Origin: an uncultured Collinsella sp.
GTDB taxonomy: Bacteria; Actinomycetota; Coriobacteriia; Coriobacteriales; Coriobacteriaceae
Reading direction: 5' to 3'
DNA: 50,688 bases
Assembly: GCA_902496945.1 (NCBI GenBank)
Contig: CABVDE010000011.1
Coordinates: 1-50,688, forward strand
The notes under the pieces are model-generated. The model saw only the letters and a list, made by a program, of their open reading frames with translations. It was not told the origin of the DNA and made no database searches. This document shows, one piece after another, positions 25,049 to 33,484 of this stretch (positions are counted from its first letter, which is position 1; the number at the start of each line of letters is the position of its first letter). Made by a program: the position numbers and the translations under genes.

Positions 25049-25387
25049 CTACACCGCGGCGGGGCCGTGTTCGCCGGTGCGGATGCGGATGACTTCCTCG
25101 ACCGGCTCGACCCAGATCTTGCCGTCGCCGACAGCGCCGGTGCGTGCGGCGTTGCAGATGATGTCAACAATGCCATCGACGTGTTCATCGGCGCAGATAA
25201 GGGTGAACTGCACCTTAGGAATCGTGTTGACGAGCAACTCGTTGCCGCGCACATATTCCTTCCAGCCATGCTGTGCGCCGCAGCCCTGTACTTGGTTGAT
25301 GGTCATACCGCGAACATCGGCAGCAAACAGCGCGTCCTTAAGAACCTCAAGCTTCTCGGCACGAACGATCGCCGTAATCTTCTTCAT
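25049..25387 (-). CDS. P-II family nitrogen regulatory protein
   Basis: 112 residues, the exact length of E. coli GlnB and aligning with it without gaps. It senses 2-oxoglutarate and ATP/ADP and regulates the ammonium channel encoded upstream. The ATP-binding pieces GDGKIWV and RIRTGE are intact. In the T-loop the position of the modifiable Tyr51 is Leu (GNELLVN), and Tyr46 is Val, so modification by GlnD at that tyrosine is not possible. Control must be by ligand binding alone, or at another residue such as Tyr45. It is downstream of and probably co-transcribed with amt. Confidence 0.93.
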   Translation of the reverse strand: MKKITAIVRAEKLEVLKDALFAADVRGMTINQVQGCGAQHGWKEYVRGNELLVNTIPKVQFTLICADEHVDGIVDIICNAARTGAVGDGKIWVEPVEEVIRIRTGEHGPAAV

Positions 25388-25499
25388 AGTGAATTCCTCT
25401 CAATAATCAACGTATCCCTTTACATGAGATGCGGGTTTCCCAGGTGCCAAAGACCAGCCTTGCAGATCAAAAAAGTGCAACTAACTGGTCTTAGCAGGT

Positions 25500-25593
25500 T
25501 TCCCAAGTGCCGCAGATCGGCCTGAAAGAGGAGTGCCGCGTACTTAAGGTACGCAAACGACGATTGAAGGCCGAGGTGCGGTGCTTGGGGAAG
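25500..25593. repeat. long imperfect hairpin between amt and the P-II gene
   Basis: Arms TTTCCCAAGTGCCGCA...TCGGCC (25500-25524) and GGCCGAGGTGCGGTGCTTGG... (25569-25593), with an inner perfect stem GCGTAC / GTACGC. A related half (TTTCCCAGGTGCCAAAGACC) is repeated directly at 25436-25455. It may limit read-through from amt into the P-II gene. Confidence 0.7.
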
Positions 25594-25596
25594 CTG

Positions 25597-26874
25597 CTAA
25601 TCGAGTCCGGAGAAAGAGGGATAGGCGCTCTCGCCGTGTTGACTGGCATCCAGGCCCAGCGCCTCGTCGGCCTCGTCCACGCGCAGGCTGCCGTGGAAGA
25701 GTACCTTGACCACCGCGGCGATTACCAGGTCGAGCACCAGTACAAGAGCGACCGTCACCACAATGCCCAAAATCTGCGAGATGAGCAGCGAAACATCGCC
25801 CGTGTAGAACAGGCCGCCCTTACCGGTCCACGAGAGCTCCGGCACGCAGAACAGGCCCGTGAGCACGCCGCCCAAGATGCCGCCGATGCCGTGGCAACCG
25901 AACGCGTCGAGCGCATCGTCGTAGCCAAACTTGGTCTTAAGATGGCTGATGGCCAGGTAGCAGACGGGCGATACAATCAGTCCCATGACCAGCGCCGCCC
26001 ACGGCTCGACAAAGCCCGCACCCGGCGTGACCACCACAAGGCCCGCAACCAAACCGGTGCTGGCACCCACCAGCGTGGGGCGACCGGTGCGCACGCGCTC
26101 GACGGCAAGCCACGAGACCATGCCCGCCGCGCTGGCCGTCACAGTGTTGAGGATGGCGAGCGCCGCCACGGCGTCGGCCTTAAACTCGCTGCCGCCGTTA
26201 AAGCCAAACCAGCCAAACCAAAGCAGGCCGGCGCCCAGCGCAACAAACGGCACGTTATGCGGACGGTAGCTCACCATGCCAAAGCCGCGACGACGGCCGA
26301 GCATTAAGCAGAGAATCAGGCCCGTGAGACCGGACGAGATGTGCACCACGTCGCCGCCGGCAAAGTCGAGCGCGCCGACGATGTCGCCGATAAAGGAGCC
26401 CTCGCCGCCCCAGACCATGTGGGCGAGCGGCGCATAGACCACGAGCAGCCAAATACCTAGGAAGGCCGCCATGGCACCAAACTTAACGCGGCCGGCCAGG
26501 CTGCCCGTGACGATAGCAGCCGTGATCATAGCAAATGCCATCTGGAAGGCGATGTTGATGATCTGAGGGTAGACGGCACCGTCCGCGGCATTGCCCTCGG
26601 CCGCCTGCAGCACCTGGTTGAGCACCGGCAGGCACAGCAGCTGGTCAAGGCCTCCAATAAACGGGCTGGAACCGTCGCCGCCGTAGGCCAGCGACCAGCC
26701 GGCGACAATCCACAGCACACCAACCAGGCCAATGGCGCCAAAACACATGAGCATGGTGTTGATCACATTTTTGCGCCTGGACAGGCCACCATAGAAAAAC
26801 GCCAGACCCGGTGTCATTAAAAACACGAGCATGGTGCAGATGAGCATAAACGTTGTCGATCCCGAATCGTACAT
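25597..26874 (-). CDS. amt: ammonium transporter (Amt family)
   Basis: Channel protein of 425 residues with eleven hydrophobic segments. The family blocks are in order: TPGLAFFYGGLSRRKNV near the N-terminus, WSLAYGGD, FAMITAAIVTGSLAGR, DFAGGDVVHISSG (first pore His), and FGCHGIGGILGGVLTGLF (second pore His). The frame opens at 26931, but the ATG at 26874 with GGGGGAG just upstream gives the normal periplasmic start MYDSGSTTFMLICTML. The P-II gene lies 209 bp downstream, separated by a long hairpin. Order amt then P-II is the reverse of the usual glnK-amtB. Confidence 0.94.
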   Translation of the reverse strand: MYDSGSTTFMLICTMLVFLMTPGLAFFYGGLSRRKNVINTMLMCFGAIGLVGVLWIVAGWSLAYGGDGSSPFIGGLDQLLCLPVLNQVLQAAEGNAADGAVYPQIINIAFQMAFAMITAAIVTGSLAGRVKFGAMAAFLGIWLLVVYAPLAHMVWGGEGSFIGDIVGALDFAGGDVVHISSGLTGLILCLMLGRRRGFGMVSYRPHNVPFVALGAGLLWFGWFGFNGGSEFKADAVAALAILNTVTASAAGMVSWLAVERVRTGRPTLVGASTGLVAGLVVVTPGAGFVEPWAALVMGLIVSPVCYLAISHLKTKFGYDDALDAFGCHGIGGILGGVLTGLFCVPELSWTGKGGLFYTGDVSLLISQILGIVVTVALVLVLDLVIAAVVKVLFHGSLRVDEADEALGLDASQHGESAYPSFSGLD

Positions 26875-27072
26875 TCGCTCCCCCTTGGTCGCATGAACGT
26901 TGTCGGCGCCCATAATGCGGCCGAGGGGCAACTGGTGTAGACCAGATACGGCGTTGTTAAACGCTGCGTTGTCGAATGGAAACGGTGCCGCAATCTTGGA
27001 AACGGCACGGCAACGGGCGCGAAACGAACGGGAAATACGCGAGCAAGGGAGCCGTGAGCGTGCCCGTCCCGG

Positions 27073-28092
27073 CTAGCGCCGAAACAGCTCGTGGGCGCGG
27101 TCGCGGAGGTCGGTAGCTCGGATGACGCCCTCGTAGCGATTGATGCGCAGACGCGGGAAGGCATTGAAAAAGCGCAGGTCACGACGACTGAGTGACACGC
27201 TCGGTACCGGACGGCTCATGCGCTTACCGGCAAGGCGATGACTGAGCGACGGACGCGGCATGCTCGGCGCGGCATCGGCCACGCGGCGGGCAGCGAGCGC
27301 CAGGCCGCGAGCACCATCCGAGATAAACGTCGGCATCGAAGCCTTCTCGCGTAGGGCATCGAGCGTCGCGTCGCCCAGCTCGGCCAGCCACGCGTTAACG
27401 GCACGGCTGCGGATATGCGTCTGTGCCACCGAGTCGATCGCCGAATCGGGAATACGTTCGAGCATGGAGTCGGACGCATCGGCAAGCGACTCATTGATGC
27501 GGTCGGCAAGGTCGGCCCGGACGCGCTCCAACTGATCGGACAGGCGGCGCCAGCTCGCCAACGAGCACACCGCGTCGACCATCATCGCGACCGCGACGAT
27601 AAAGGCGGACAGCCGCACAATCAGCACCGGCAGATGGGCAAGCAGACCCAACACCGCCGGCTCCACCACGCGACAAATGCACAACGCACCCAGGCCAAAC
27701 GCGCAGGCCCAGTACAGGCAGATACGTCCGTGCAGGTTAAACGGCAGGTGCGAATAGTCCCAAAAGCGAGCGCCTGTTGTTTTTTCCAATAGAAGGCCCA
27801 CACTGTACTCGATTACGCTGCACACAAGCGCCGCGGCGACAAATTGGCTCGAGGCATCCGGAATCCCGCGCAGCAAAAGCCAACAGGCTATGCCGCCCAC
27901 ACCATAGATAGGGCAACACGGCCCCAGCAAGAATCCGCTGTTGGCAAAGCGTCCTTGGTTGAGCATGGCGCAGACTGTCGACTCCCATGCCCAACCGCAA
28001 AACCCGTAAAAGGCAAACGAGAGCACCAGTGCCGAGAGCGGACAGGCGGCAAGCGTCGCGCCGTCAAATGCCATGTCGATCGCGGTCCCCAC
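27073..28092 (-). CDS. CmpB-like (putative ABC transporter type IV) membrane protein
   Basis: 339 residues: about five membrane segments in the first 175 (FAFYGFCGWAWESTVCAML, FLLGPCCPIYGVGG, ...) with the family motif FWDYSHLPFNLHGRICLYWA, then a hydrophilic, helical C-terminal half of about 160 residues. It resembles PF06541, whose members were named putative ABC permeases without biochemical support. Starts at GTG with AGGAGAGGG six bases upstream, three bases after the HD hydrolase stop, so the two are translated together. Such membrane proteins often neighbour HD hydrolases in Firmicutes and Actinobacteria. Confidence 0.75.
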   Translation of the reverse strand: MGTAIDMAFDGATLAACPLSALVLSFAFYGFCGWAWESTVCAMLNQGRFANSGFLLGPCCPIYGVGGIACWLLLRGIPDASSQFVAAALVCSVIEYSVGLLLEKTTGARFWDYSHLPFNLHGRICLYWACAFGLGALCICRVVEPAVLGLLAHLPVLIVRLSAFIVAVAMMVDAVCSLASWRRLSDQLERVRADLADRINESLADASDSMLERIPDSAIDSVAQTHIRSRAVNAWLAELGDATLDALREKASMPTFISDGARGLALAARRVADAAPSMPRPSLSHRLAGKRMSRPVPSVSLSRRDLRFFNAFPRLRINRYEGVIRATDLRDRAHELFRR

Positions 28093-28095
28093 CGT

Positions 28096-28653
28096 CTACC
28101 CTCTCCTCTTTTCGCTCGAATCTTTGCTCGAGCCGTCACTCGAGCCCTCGTTCGAATCGTTCGCGCCGCCTTTGCGCGGCAGACGGCCGGCGATCGTCTC
28201 GCGCAGAGCACACCATTTATCCGCCAGGCACACAATCCATGCCTCACGACACGTCGGCGGCACCGGCACCAGCGGAAACATATGCCGCACGATAATATTC
28301 CGCTCGCGCGACGTCAGCTCAAAATCTTCCTCCGCACGCGCCAGGGCAAAAAACGGATGCCGAAAGCCATGCAGCCGATGGCTTGGGTCGGGATCGTGCC
28401 AGTCATAAAGAAAGTAATCGTGCAGCAGGGCTCCGCGCAGCAACGAGGCGCGGTCGACCGAGATACCGACACGGCCCAAGCGCTCGGCAAAGGACAGGCT
28501 CGCCCGCGCTACCGAAGTCACATGTGCATAGACCGTCACATCACCATGCTGGATAAACTCGCGCGTCAGGTCCAAGCGACCGGCTTGAGCCAGCTGATGG
28601 GCGGCACGGTCGACCTCGCGCGCGATCTTCTCGGCACGAACGATATCGGACAT
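28096..28653 (-). CDS. HD-domain phosphohydrolase
   Basis: 185 residues. The HD-type metal site is visible: H at VYAHVTSVARAS, then LLHDYFLYDWH (HD pair, about residues 77-78), HPFFALARAE and the C-terminal LADKWCALRET (Asp). The last 25 residues are a Ser/Asp/Glu-rich tail (SSDGSSKDSSEKRRG). Substrate unknown; family members act on nucleotides. Start ATG with GGAGG four bases upstream. It forms an operon with the CmpB-like gene. Confidence 0.82.
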   Translation of the reverse strand: MSDIVRAEKIAREVDRAAHQLAQAGRLDLTREFIQHGDVTVYAHVTSVARASLSFAERLGRVGISVDRASLLRGALLHDYFLYDWHDPDPSHRLHGFRHPFFALARAEEDFELTSRERNIIVRHMFPLVPVPPTCREAWIVCLADKWCALRETIAGRLPRKGGANDSNEGSSDGSSKDSSEKRRG

Positions 28654-28881
28654 GCGGCCTCCTTCCAGCAGCTCTCGGCGACAAGCGACGGCCTGTGCGC
28701 AATCGATAAAAACATCATGGAATCTATCAGTATGGCATCGGACAAAACGTTTTGCCCCGCCAGTTGGCGAATTACCGCGCCGCCGTCACATATCAAACGC
28801 CAAAATGTGCGAGACTGTTTTGTGCAATTGTGCCGGCCGAGGGAGCGCCGGCGCTCGATTCGCATGGAGTAACCCACAACG

Positions 28882-30663
28882 ATGCTGCTTACGCAAACGA
28901 CAACGCCCGAGGACGTCAAGGCTCTCGACCGCGCCGAGCTTCCGCTGCTCTGCGGCGAGATCCGCCAGGCAATCCTCGAAAGCTCCGCCGCCGTCGGTGG
29001 GCACGTTGCCCCCAACCTGGGCGTCGTTGAGCTTACGGTTGCGCTTCATCGCGTGTTTAACTCCCCCATCGACAAGATTGTCTTTGACGTTTCGCACCAG
29101 ACCTACGCCCACAAGGCGCTGACGGGGCGCGCGTACACCTATATCGATCCGGAGCGTTATGGTGAGGCTTCTGGCTTTGCCAATCCCGACGAGTCCGAGC
29201 ACGACCTGTTTGCCATGGGCCATACCTCCACGTCGGTGAGCCTGGGCTGCGGCCTTGCCCACGCGCGCGACCTGGCGGGTGACGCGTACAACGTCATTAC
29301 CATCATTGGCGACGGTTCGCTTTCGGGCGGCCTGGCGTTTGAGGGCTTTAACAACGCCGCCGAGCTCGACAGCAACTTGATCATCATCGTCAACGATAAC
29401 GACCAGTCCATCGCCGAAAACCATGGCGGCCTGTATCGCAATCTGGCCGAACTTCGCGCCAGCAACGGCGCCTGTGAGCGCAACGTTTTCCGCGCGATGG
29501 GGCTCGACTACCGCTATCTGGACGCCGGTAACGATGTGTTGGCCCTCGTCGACGCGCTGCAGGAACTGCGCAATATCGATCATCCCATCGTGCTGCACGT
29601 CTCCACCGCCAAGGGCAAGGGCTTTGAGCCGGCCCAGAGCGACCCCGAGCGCTGGCACCACGTAGGTCCGTTTGACATGGCGACTGGGCGCAAGCTCTGC
29701 CCGGGCCATCCGAGCGAGCCTGCGCCGCGCACCTATGCCGACATTACGGGCGAGGCACTCAGCGCCGCCATCGAGCGCGATCCGCAGGTCGTGGGCATCA
29801 CGGCCGCCACGCCCTACATCATGGGCTTTACACCCGAGCTTCGCGCCGCGGCCGGCAAACAGTTCGTCGATGTGGGCATTGCCGAGGAGCACGCCGTGAC
29901 CTTTGCCACCGCGCTTGCGCGCTCGGGCGCCAAGCCAGTCTTTGGTGTGTACGGCACGTTTTTGCAGCGCGCCTACGACGAACTGTGGCACGACCTGTGC
30001 CTCAACGACACCCCCGCAACCATCCTGGTGTTTGGCGCGTCGATCTTTGGCACCACTTCCGAGACGCACCTCTCGTTCTTTGATATATCCATGCTGGGCG
30101 GACTTCCCAACATGCGCTATCTGGCACCGGCCTGCATGGAGGAATACCTGTCCATGCTGAGCTGGTCGCTCGACCACCGCGAGCATCCCGTGGCGATCCG
30201 CGTTCCGGGCATTGGCCTGGTAAGCCGTCCTGATCTGGCGCCCGCCGATGACGCGGACTACAGCGCCGTTCGCTACAACGTGGCGCGTCAGGGTCGCGAT
30301 GTGGCTGTGCTCGCGCTCGGCGATTTCTTTGAACTGGGCGAACGCGTGGCAAATCGTCTGACTGCCGAGTACGGCGTCGAGGCGACGCTCGTCAACCCGC
30401 GCTTTGCGACTGAGCTCGACCGCGAATTCCTCGACAGCCTTGCCGCTGAGCATCGCGTTGTCGTGACCATCGAAGACGGCATCTTGGATGGCGGCTGGGG
30501 CGAACGCGTGGCATGTTACCTAGCCTGCACGCCGCTGCGCACACGCACCTTTGGCATCGCCAAGGGCTTCCCCGACCGTTACGACCCCAACGAACTGCTC
30601 GCGCAGAACGGTATGACGGTCGAGAACATGGCTGCCGAGACCGTGCGGCTACTAAATAAGTAG
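28882..30663 (+). CDS. dxs: 1-deoxy-D-xylulose-5-phosphate synthase
   Basis: Thiamine-diphosphate enzyme condensing pyruvate and glyceraldehyde 3-phosphate, the first step of the non-mevalonate isoprenoid pathway. 593 residues, slightly short (usually 620-640). N-terminal GGHVAPNLGVVELTVALH, HQTYAHKALTGR and the cofactor motif IGDGSLSGGLAFEGFNNAAE are DXS-type; the catalytic Glu is in VGIAEEHAVTFATALA and the phosphate-binding Arg in HREHPVAIRVPG. The usual GLSGFPKR stretch is altered to GEASGFANPDES. Single gene ending in a strong terminator. A paralogous transketolase-like role cannot be excluded. Confidence 0.87.
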   Translation: MLLTQTTTPEDVKALDRAELPLLCGEIRQAILESSAAVGGHVAPNLGVVELTVALHRVFNSPIDKIVFDVSHQTYAHKALTGRAYTYIDPERYGEASGFANPDESEHDLFAMGHTSTSVSLGCGLAHARDLAGDAYNVITIIGDGSLSGGLAFEGFNNAAELDSNLIIIVNDNDQSIAENHGGLYRNLAELRASNGACERNVFRAMGLDYRYLDAGNDVLALVDALQELRNIDHPIVLHVSTAKGKGFEPAQSDPERWHHVGPFDMATGRKLCPGHPSEPAPRTYADITGEALSAAIERDPQVVGITAATPYIMGFTPELRAAAGKQFVDVGIAEEHAVTFATALARSGAKPVFGVYGTFLQRAYDELWHDLCLNDTPATILVFGASIFGTTSETHLSFFDISMLGGLPNMRYLAPACMEEYLSMLSWSLDHREHPVAIRVPGIGLVSRPDLAPADDADYSAVRYNVARQGRDVAVLALGDFFELGERVANRLTAEYGVEATLVNPRFATELDREFLDSLAAEHRVVVTIEDGILDGGWGERVACYLACTPLRTRTFGIAKGFPDRYDPNELLAQNGMTVENMAAETVRLLNK

Positions 30664-30707
30664 AAAAACCTCCGCAAAGGGAAACGCCCTTGCGGAGGTT
30701 TTTGTTT
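30664..30707 (+). terminator. intrinsic terminator of dxs (bidirectional)
   Basis: AACCTCCGCAAAGGG / CCCTTGCGGAGGTTTTT directly after the stop codon, followed by TTTTTGTTTT; A-run on the left side lets it act on both strands. Confidence 0.93.
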
Positions 30708-30721
30708 TCGCAACGCAATTA

Positions 30722-30856
30722 TCTCGGTCTGCAACATCTAGAGGCCAAATCCTCGTCTAGCTGTTACAAATCGAGATACTCGAATTCCCCTGAAGAGAAA
30801 ATCTCGATCTGTAACAGCTGCTCAGAAAAAACGGCTGCAGATGTTACAGATTGAGA
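30722..30856. repeat. four alternating copies of an 18-bp TCTCGATCTGTAACAGCT unit
   Basis: Copies at 30722-30739 (plus), 30759-30776 (minus), 30802-30819 (plus) and 30839-30856 (minus), alternating in orientation. The inner pair forms a 19-bp stem (AGCTGTTACAAATCGAGAT / ATCTCGATCTGTAACAGCT), and the outer pair a second imperfect stem around it. It fills the gap between the convergent dxs and alcohol dehydrogenase genes. Confidence 0.85.
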
Positions 30857-30872
30857 CAAAGCAGCAGAGCGG

Positions 30873-32075
30873 TTAGCGGTAGCTTTGCATGAGGATCTTG
30901 ACGACGTCAGGGTCGGTTAGCGTCACGGGATCGTGGCTGAACAGAACACCGTTGGTCGTCAGGGCGTTGTGCGCGATGGCGGGCAGTTCTTCGGCCGTAA
31001 TCCCCCACTCGCTCATGGCAAGGTCGGCCACATGGCAGGCCTCCATCAGGCGCGTGAGCTCAGCCACAAAATCATGCGGATCACTCGCCTCGGCATTACC
31101 CATCAGGCGTGCCATGTCGATATAGCGCTCGGGAGCGGCACCGTGATCAATCATCCAGGTGTGATAGGCACGGGCGATCATGATGAGGCCAGCACCGTGC
31201 GGCAGATCGTGATGATGCGCGCTCATGCCATGCTCAAGACCGTGCGAGCCCGTGGTACCCGAAGCATCCATGGCATAGCCGCCGAGCGTGTTGGCAAACG
31301 CAAGGCTCGAGCGCGCCTCCAGGTCATCGCCTTTGTTGACGCATGTAGGCAGCGCGGCTGCGGCGCGACGGATACCCTCGCGACAAACCATGTCGCCCAT
31401 GGGCGTGTTGGTATTTGAGATGTAGCACTCAACGCTGTGGAACAGGGCATCGAATCCCTGATAGGCGGTCAAACGTGCCGGAACGCTCACCATAAGCTCG
31501 GGGTCGACGACCGACAGCACCGGGAACAGGCGGGGGTCGCCCAGGCGGAGTTTCTCGTCATTCTCCTCGCAGGAGATCACACCGCCCGCATCGACCTCGG
31601 AGCCGGTGCCCGCCGTAGTAGTCACGCACACCAGCGGCAGCGGATCGTTAGGGATGGGTAGCCCGAGCGCGGTGCCACCATTCACAAAATCCCAAATGTC
31701 ACCGGGATACTCGTTGCCCTCGGCATCGGTATGCGGGTTGGCCGCCACCGCGCAAATGCCTTTGCTGCCGTCCATGACCGAGCCGCCGCCGAGCGCCAGC
31801 ACAAAATCGCAGCCATGGGTGCGTGCCATCCAGCCGCCTTCATTGACAGTCTCGCGCAGCGGGTTGGGCTCTATGCGGTCGAACAGCTCGTGTGCCACGC
31901 CGGCGCGGTCGAGCTCGGCCTCCACACGCTCCAAGTATCCAAAGCGCTTGACCGAATTACCACCAGTCGTAACGATAAGCGCCTTGGTGCCGGGGAGCTT
32001 CTGTGCGCCCAGCTCGCTCAACTTGCCCACACCAAACAGCACCTTAGTCGGCGCAAAGAATGAATAGCCGTTCAT
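30873..32075 (-). CDS. iron-containing alcohol dehydrogenase (butanol dehydrogenase-like)
   Basis: 400 residues, NAD(P)H-dependent reduction of aldehydes to alcohols in fermentation. NAD-binding LALGGGSVMDGSKG (about residue 95), TTTAGTGSEVD, and the metal site: Asp/His around GFDALFHSVECYIS and SHGLEHGMSAHHHDLPHGAGL. The N-terminus FFAPTKVLFGVGKLSELG is typical of the BDH/YqhD branch. An aromatic C-terminal end (LMQSYR) is present. Start ATG with GAGGAG eight bases upstream. Single gene, convergent with dxs. Confidence 0.92.
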   Translation of the reverse strand: MNGYSFFAPTKVLFGVGKLSELGAQKLPGTKALIVTTGGNSVKRFGYLERVEAELDRAGVAHELFDRIEPNPLRETVNEGGWMARTHGCDFVLALGGGSVMDGSKGICAVAANPHTDAEGNEYPGDIWDFVNGGTALGLPIPNDPLPLVCVTTTAGTGSEVDAGGVISCEENDEKLRLGDPRLFPVLSVVDPELMVSVPARLTAYQGFDALFHSVECYISNTNTPMGDMVCREGIRRAAAALPTCVNKGDDLEARSSLAFANTLGGYAMDASGTTGSHGLEHGMSAHHHDLPHGAGLIMIARAYHTWMIDHGAAPERYIDMARLMGNAEASDPHDFVAELTRLMEACHVADLAMSEWGITAEELPAIAHNALTTNGVLFSHDPVTLTDPDVVKILMQSYR

Positions 32076-32184
32076 GTAACGATCTCCTCACGTATATATT
32101 TGTGTGCGTCGTGTTGCCGCCATTATAGCGGCCACCGCGAGCGACTACGCCGCCCATAAGACGCCGTCTCAGCTGCAATAATAG

Positions 32185-32236
32185 ACGTTTCCCCAGATAA
32201 AACCCGCCAAAATCAACCTGTCCCTTTTTGGTAGGT
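32185..32236. repeat. dispersed hairpin repeat, long form, copy 3
   Basis: ACGTTTCCCCAGATAAAAC followed by arms ACCCGCCAAAA (32202-32212) and TTTTTGGTAGGT (32225-32236) around CAACCTGTCCC. It lies between the divergent alcohol dehydrogenase and glutamate-transporter genes. Confidence 0.85.
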
Positions 32237-32278
32237 AGAATAACCCATAAGGAAGGTATGTTTCTTAGTTATTTCGTG

Positions 32279-32308
32279 TTGACCCATTTGAGCGGGATGG
32301 GGTATAAC
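32279..32308 (+). promoter_or_regulatory. promoter of the glutamate-type ABC transporter operon
   Basis: TTGACC (32279-32284), 18-bp spacer, TATAAC (32303-32308), about 40 bp before the start codon of the binding-protein gene. Confidence 0.75.
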
Positions 32309-32349
32309 TCTACTCAACCGCTAGGATTATTTGAGAAAGGTGTTCTCCT

Positions 32350-33345
32350 ATGAGCAAGAACCTCTCCCAGCAGGTCGTTCTCGACCGCCGCGGCTTTGTC
32401 GCCGCCACCTTCGCAACCGTCGCCGGCTTGAGTCTTGCCGGCTGCTCCGACACCAGCGCCGAGGCCGACAAGGGTTCCGCCGCAGGCTCCTCCAAGAGCT
32501 CCGAAGATACCGAGGCTTCCACCACGCTCGATGCCAAGGCATTCGACAAGCTCGTCGACAACGGCCCCAAGGCCGACGACGACGCCATCGCCGCCAGCAC
32601 CTGGGCCACGGCCGTCAAGAGCGCAGGCGTCTTTAAGGTCGGCGGCGTTCAGACCTCCACGCTGTTCTCCCTCCTCAACGAGAAGGACGGCAAGACCCGC
32701 GGCTTCGATGCCGGCATCGCGCAGCTTCTGTCCAACTACATCCTGGGCGAGAACAAGATCGAGATCACCCAGGTGACCTCGGACACGCGCGAGTCCGTCC
32801 TACAGAACGGCCAGGTCGACGCCGTCTTTGCCACCTACACCATCACTGACGAGCGCAAGAAGCTCGTCTCCTTTGCCGGTCCCTATTACTACACGCAGCA
32901 GGCCATCCTAGTGCTCGCCGACAACGACGACATCAAGAGCGTCGACGACCTGGCCGACAAGAACGTCGCCGTCCAGTCCGGCTCCAACGGCCCCGCTATC
33001 CTGGAGGAGTTCGCCCCCAAGGCCAGCCAGCAGGAGTTCAAGACCGACGAGGAGGCCCGTCAGGCACTCCAGCAGGGCCGTGTCGACGCCTACGTCATCG
33101 ACAACAACATGCAGCAGAGCGCCCTGGTCCGCGAGCCCGGCAAGTACAAGATCGCCGGCAAGCCCTTCGGCAGCAAGGAGCCCTACGGCATCGGCCTGCC
33201 GCTCGATTCCGACGGTGTCGCCTTTGTCAACGACTTTCTTAAGAAGATCGAGGACGACGGCACCTGGACCGAGCTGTGGCAGATCTGCATCGGCGACCGC
33301 ACGGGCGACACCAACGTTCCCGAGCTGCCCGAGGTCGGCGCCTAA
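32350..33345 (+). CDS. amino-acid ABC transporter substrate-binding lipoprotein (glutamate type)
   Basis: 331 residues. The signal region DRRGFVAATFATVAGLSLAGC has a twin-arginine-like pair (Arg13-Arg14) and the lipobox LAGC, so it may be exported by Tat and lipidated by Lgt. A Ser/Ala/Glu-rich linker leads to a family 3 solute-binding domain (VGGVQTSTLFSLLNEKDGKT, GFDAGIAQLLSNYILGENK, FATYTITDERKKLVSFAGPY). These match glutamate/glutamine/aspartate binding proteins. First gene of the importer cluster; Shine-Dalgarno GAAAGG. A 139-bp gap separates it from the first permease, which may allow more binding protein than membrane subunits. Confidence 0.9.
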   Translation: MSKNLSQQVVLDRRGFVAATFATVAGLSLAGCSDTSAEADKGSAAGSSKSSEDTEASTTLDAKAFDKLVDNGPKADDDAIAASTWATAVKSAGVFKVGGVQTSTLFSLLNEKDGKTRGFDAGIAQLLSNYILGENKIEITQVTSDTRESVLQNGQVDAVFATYTITDERKKLVSFAGPYYYTQQAILVLADNDDIKSVDDLADKNVAVQSGSNGPAILEEFAPKASQQEFKTDEEARQALQQGRVDAYVIDNNMQQSALVREPGKYKIAGKPFGSKEPYGIGLPLDSDGVAFVNDFLKKIEDDGTWTELWQICIGDRTGDTNVPELPEVGA

Positions 33346-33484
33346 GCTTGTAAGCTGGGCAAGAGCCGCTACGAAACCATACGGAAACGCACGATACGCT
33401 TTATTGCGATAAACTGTTTCCTCACTGAGTTGTCGGGGCTTCCGTACACGCGGGAGCCCCTTTCCTTACCGGCGGGAGGTCCGC

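Noticed and set aside
32260..32352. Short leader frame overlapping the start of the binding-protein gene.
   Set aside because: It spans the promoter elements TTGACC and TATAAC, so it would not be transcribed from them.
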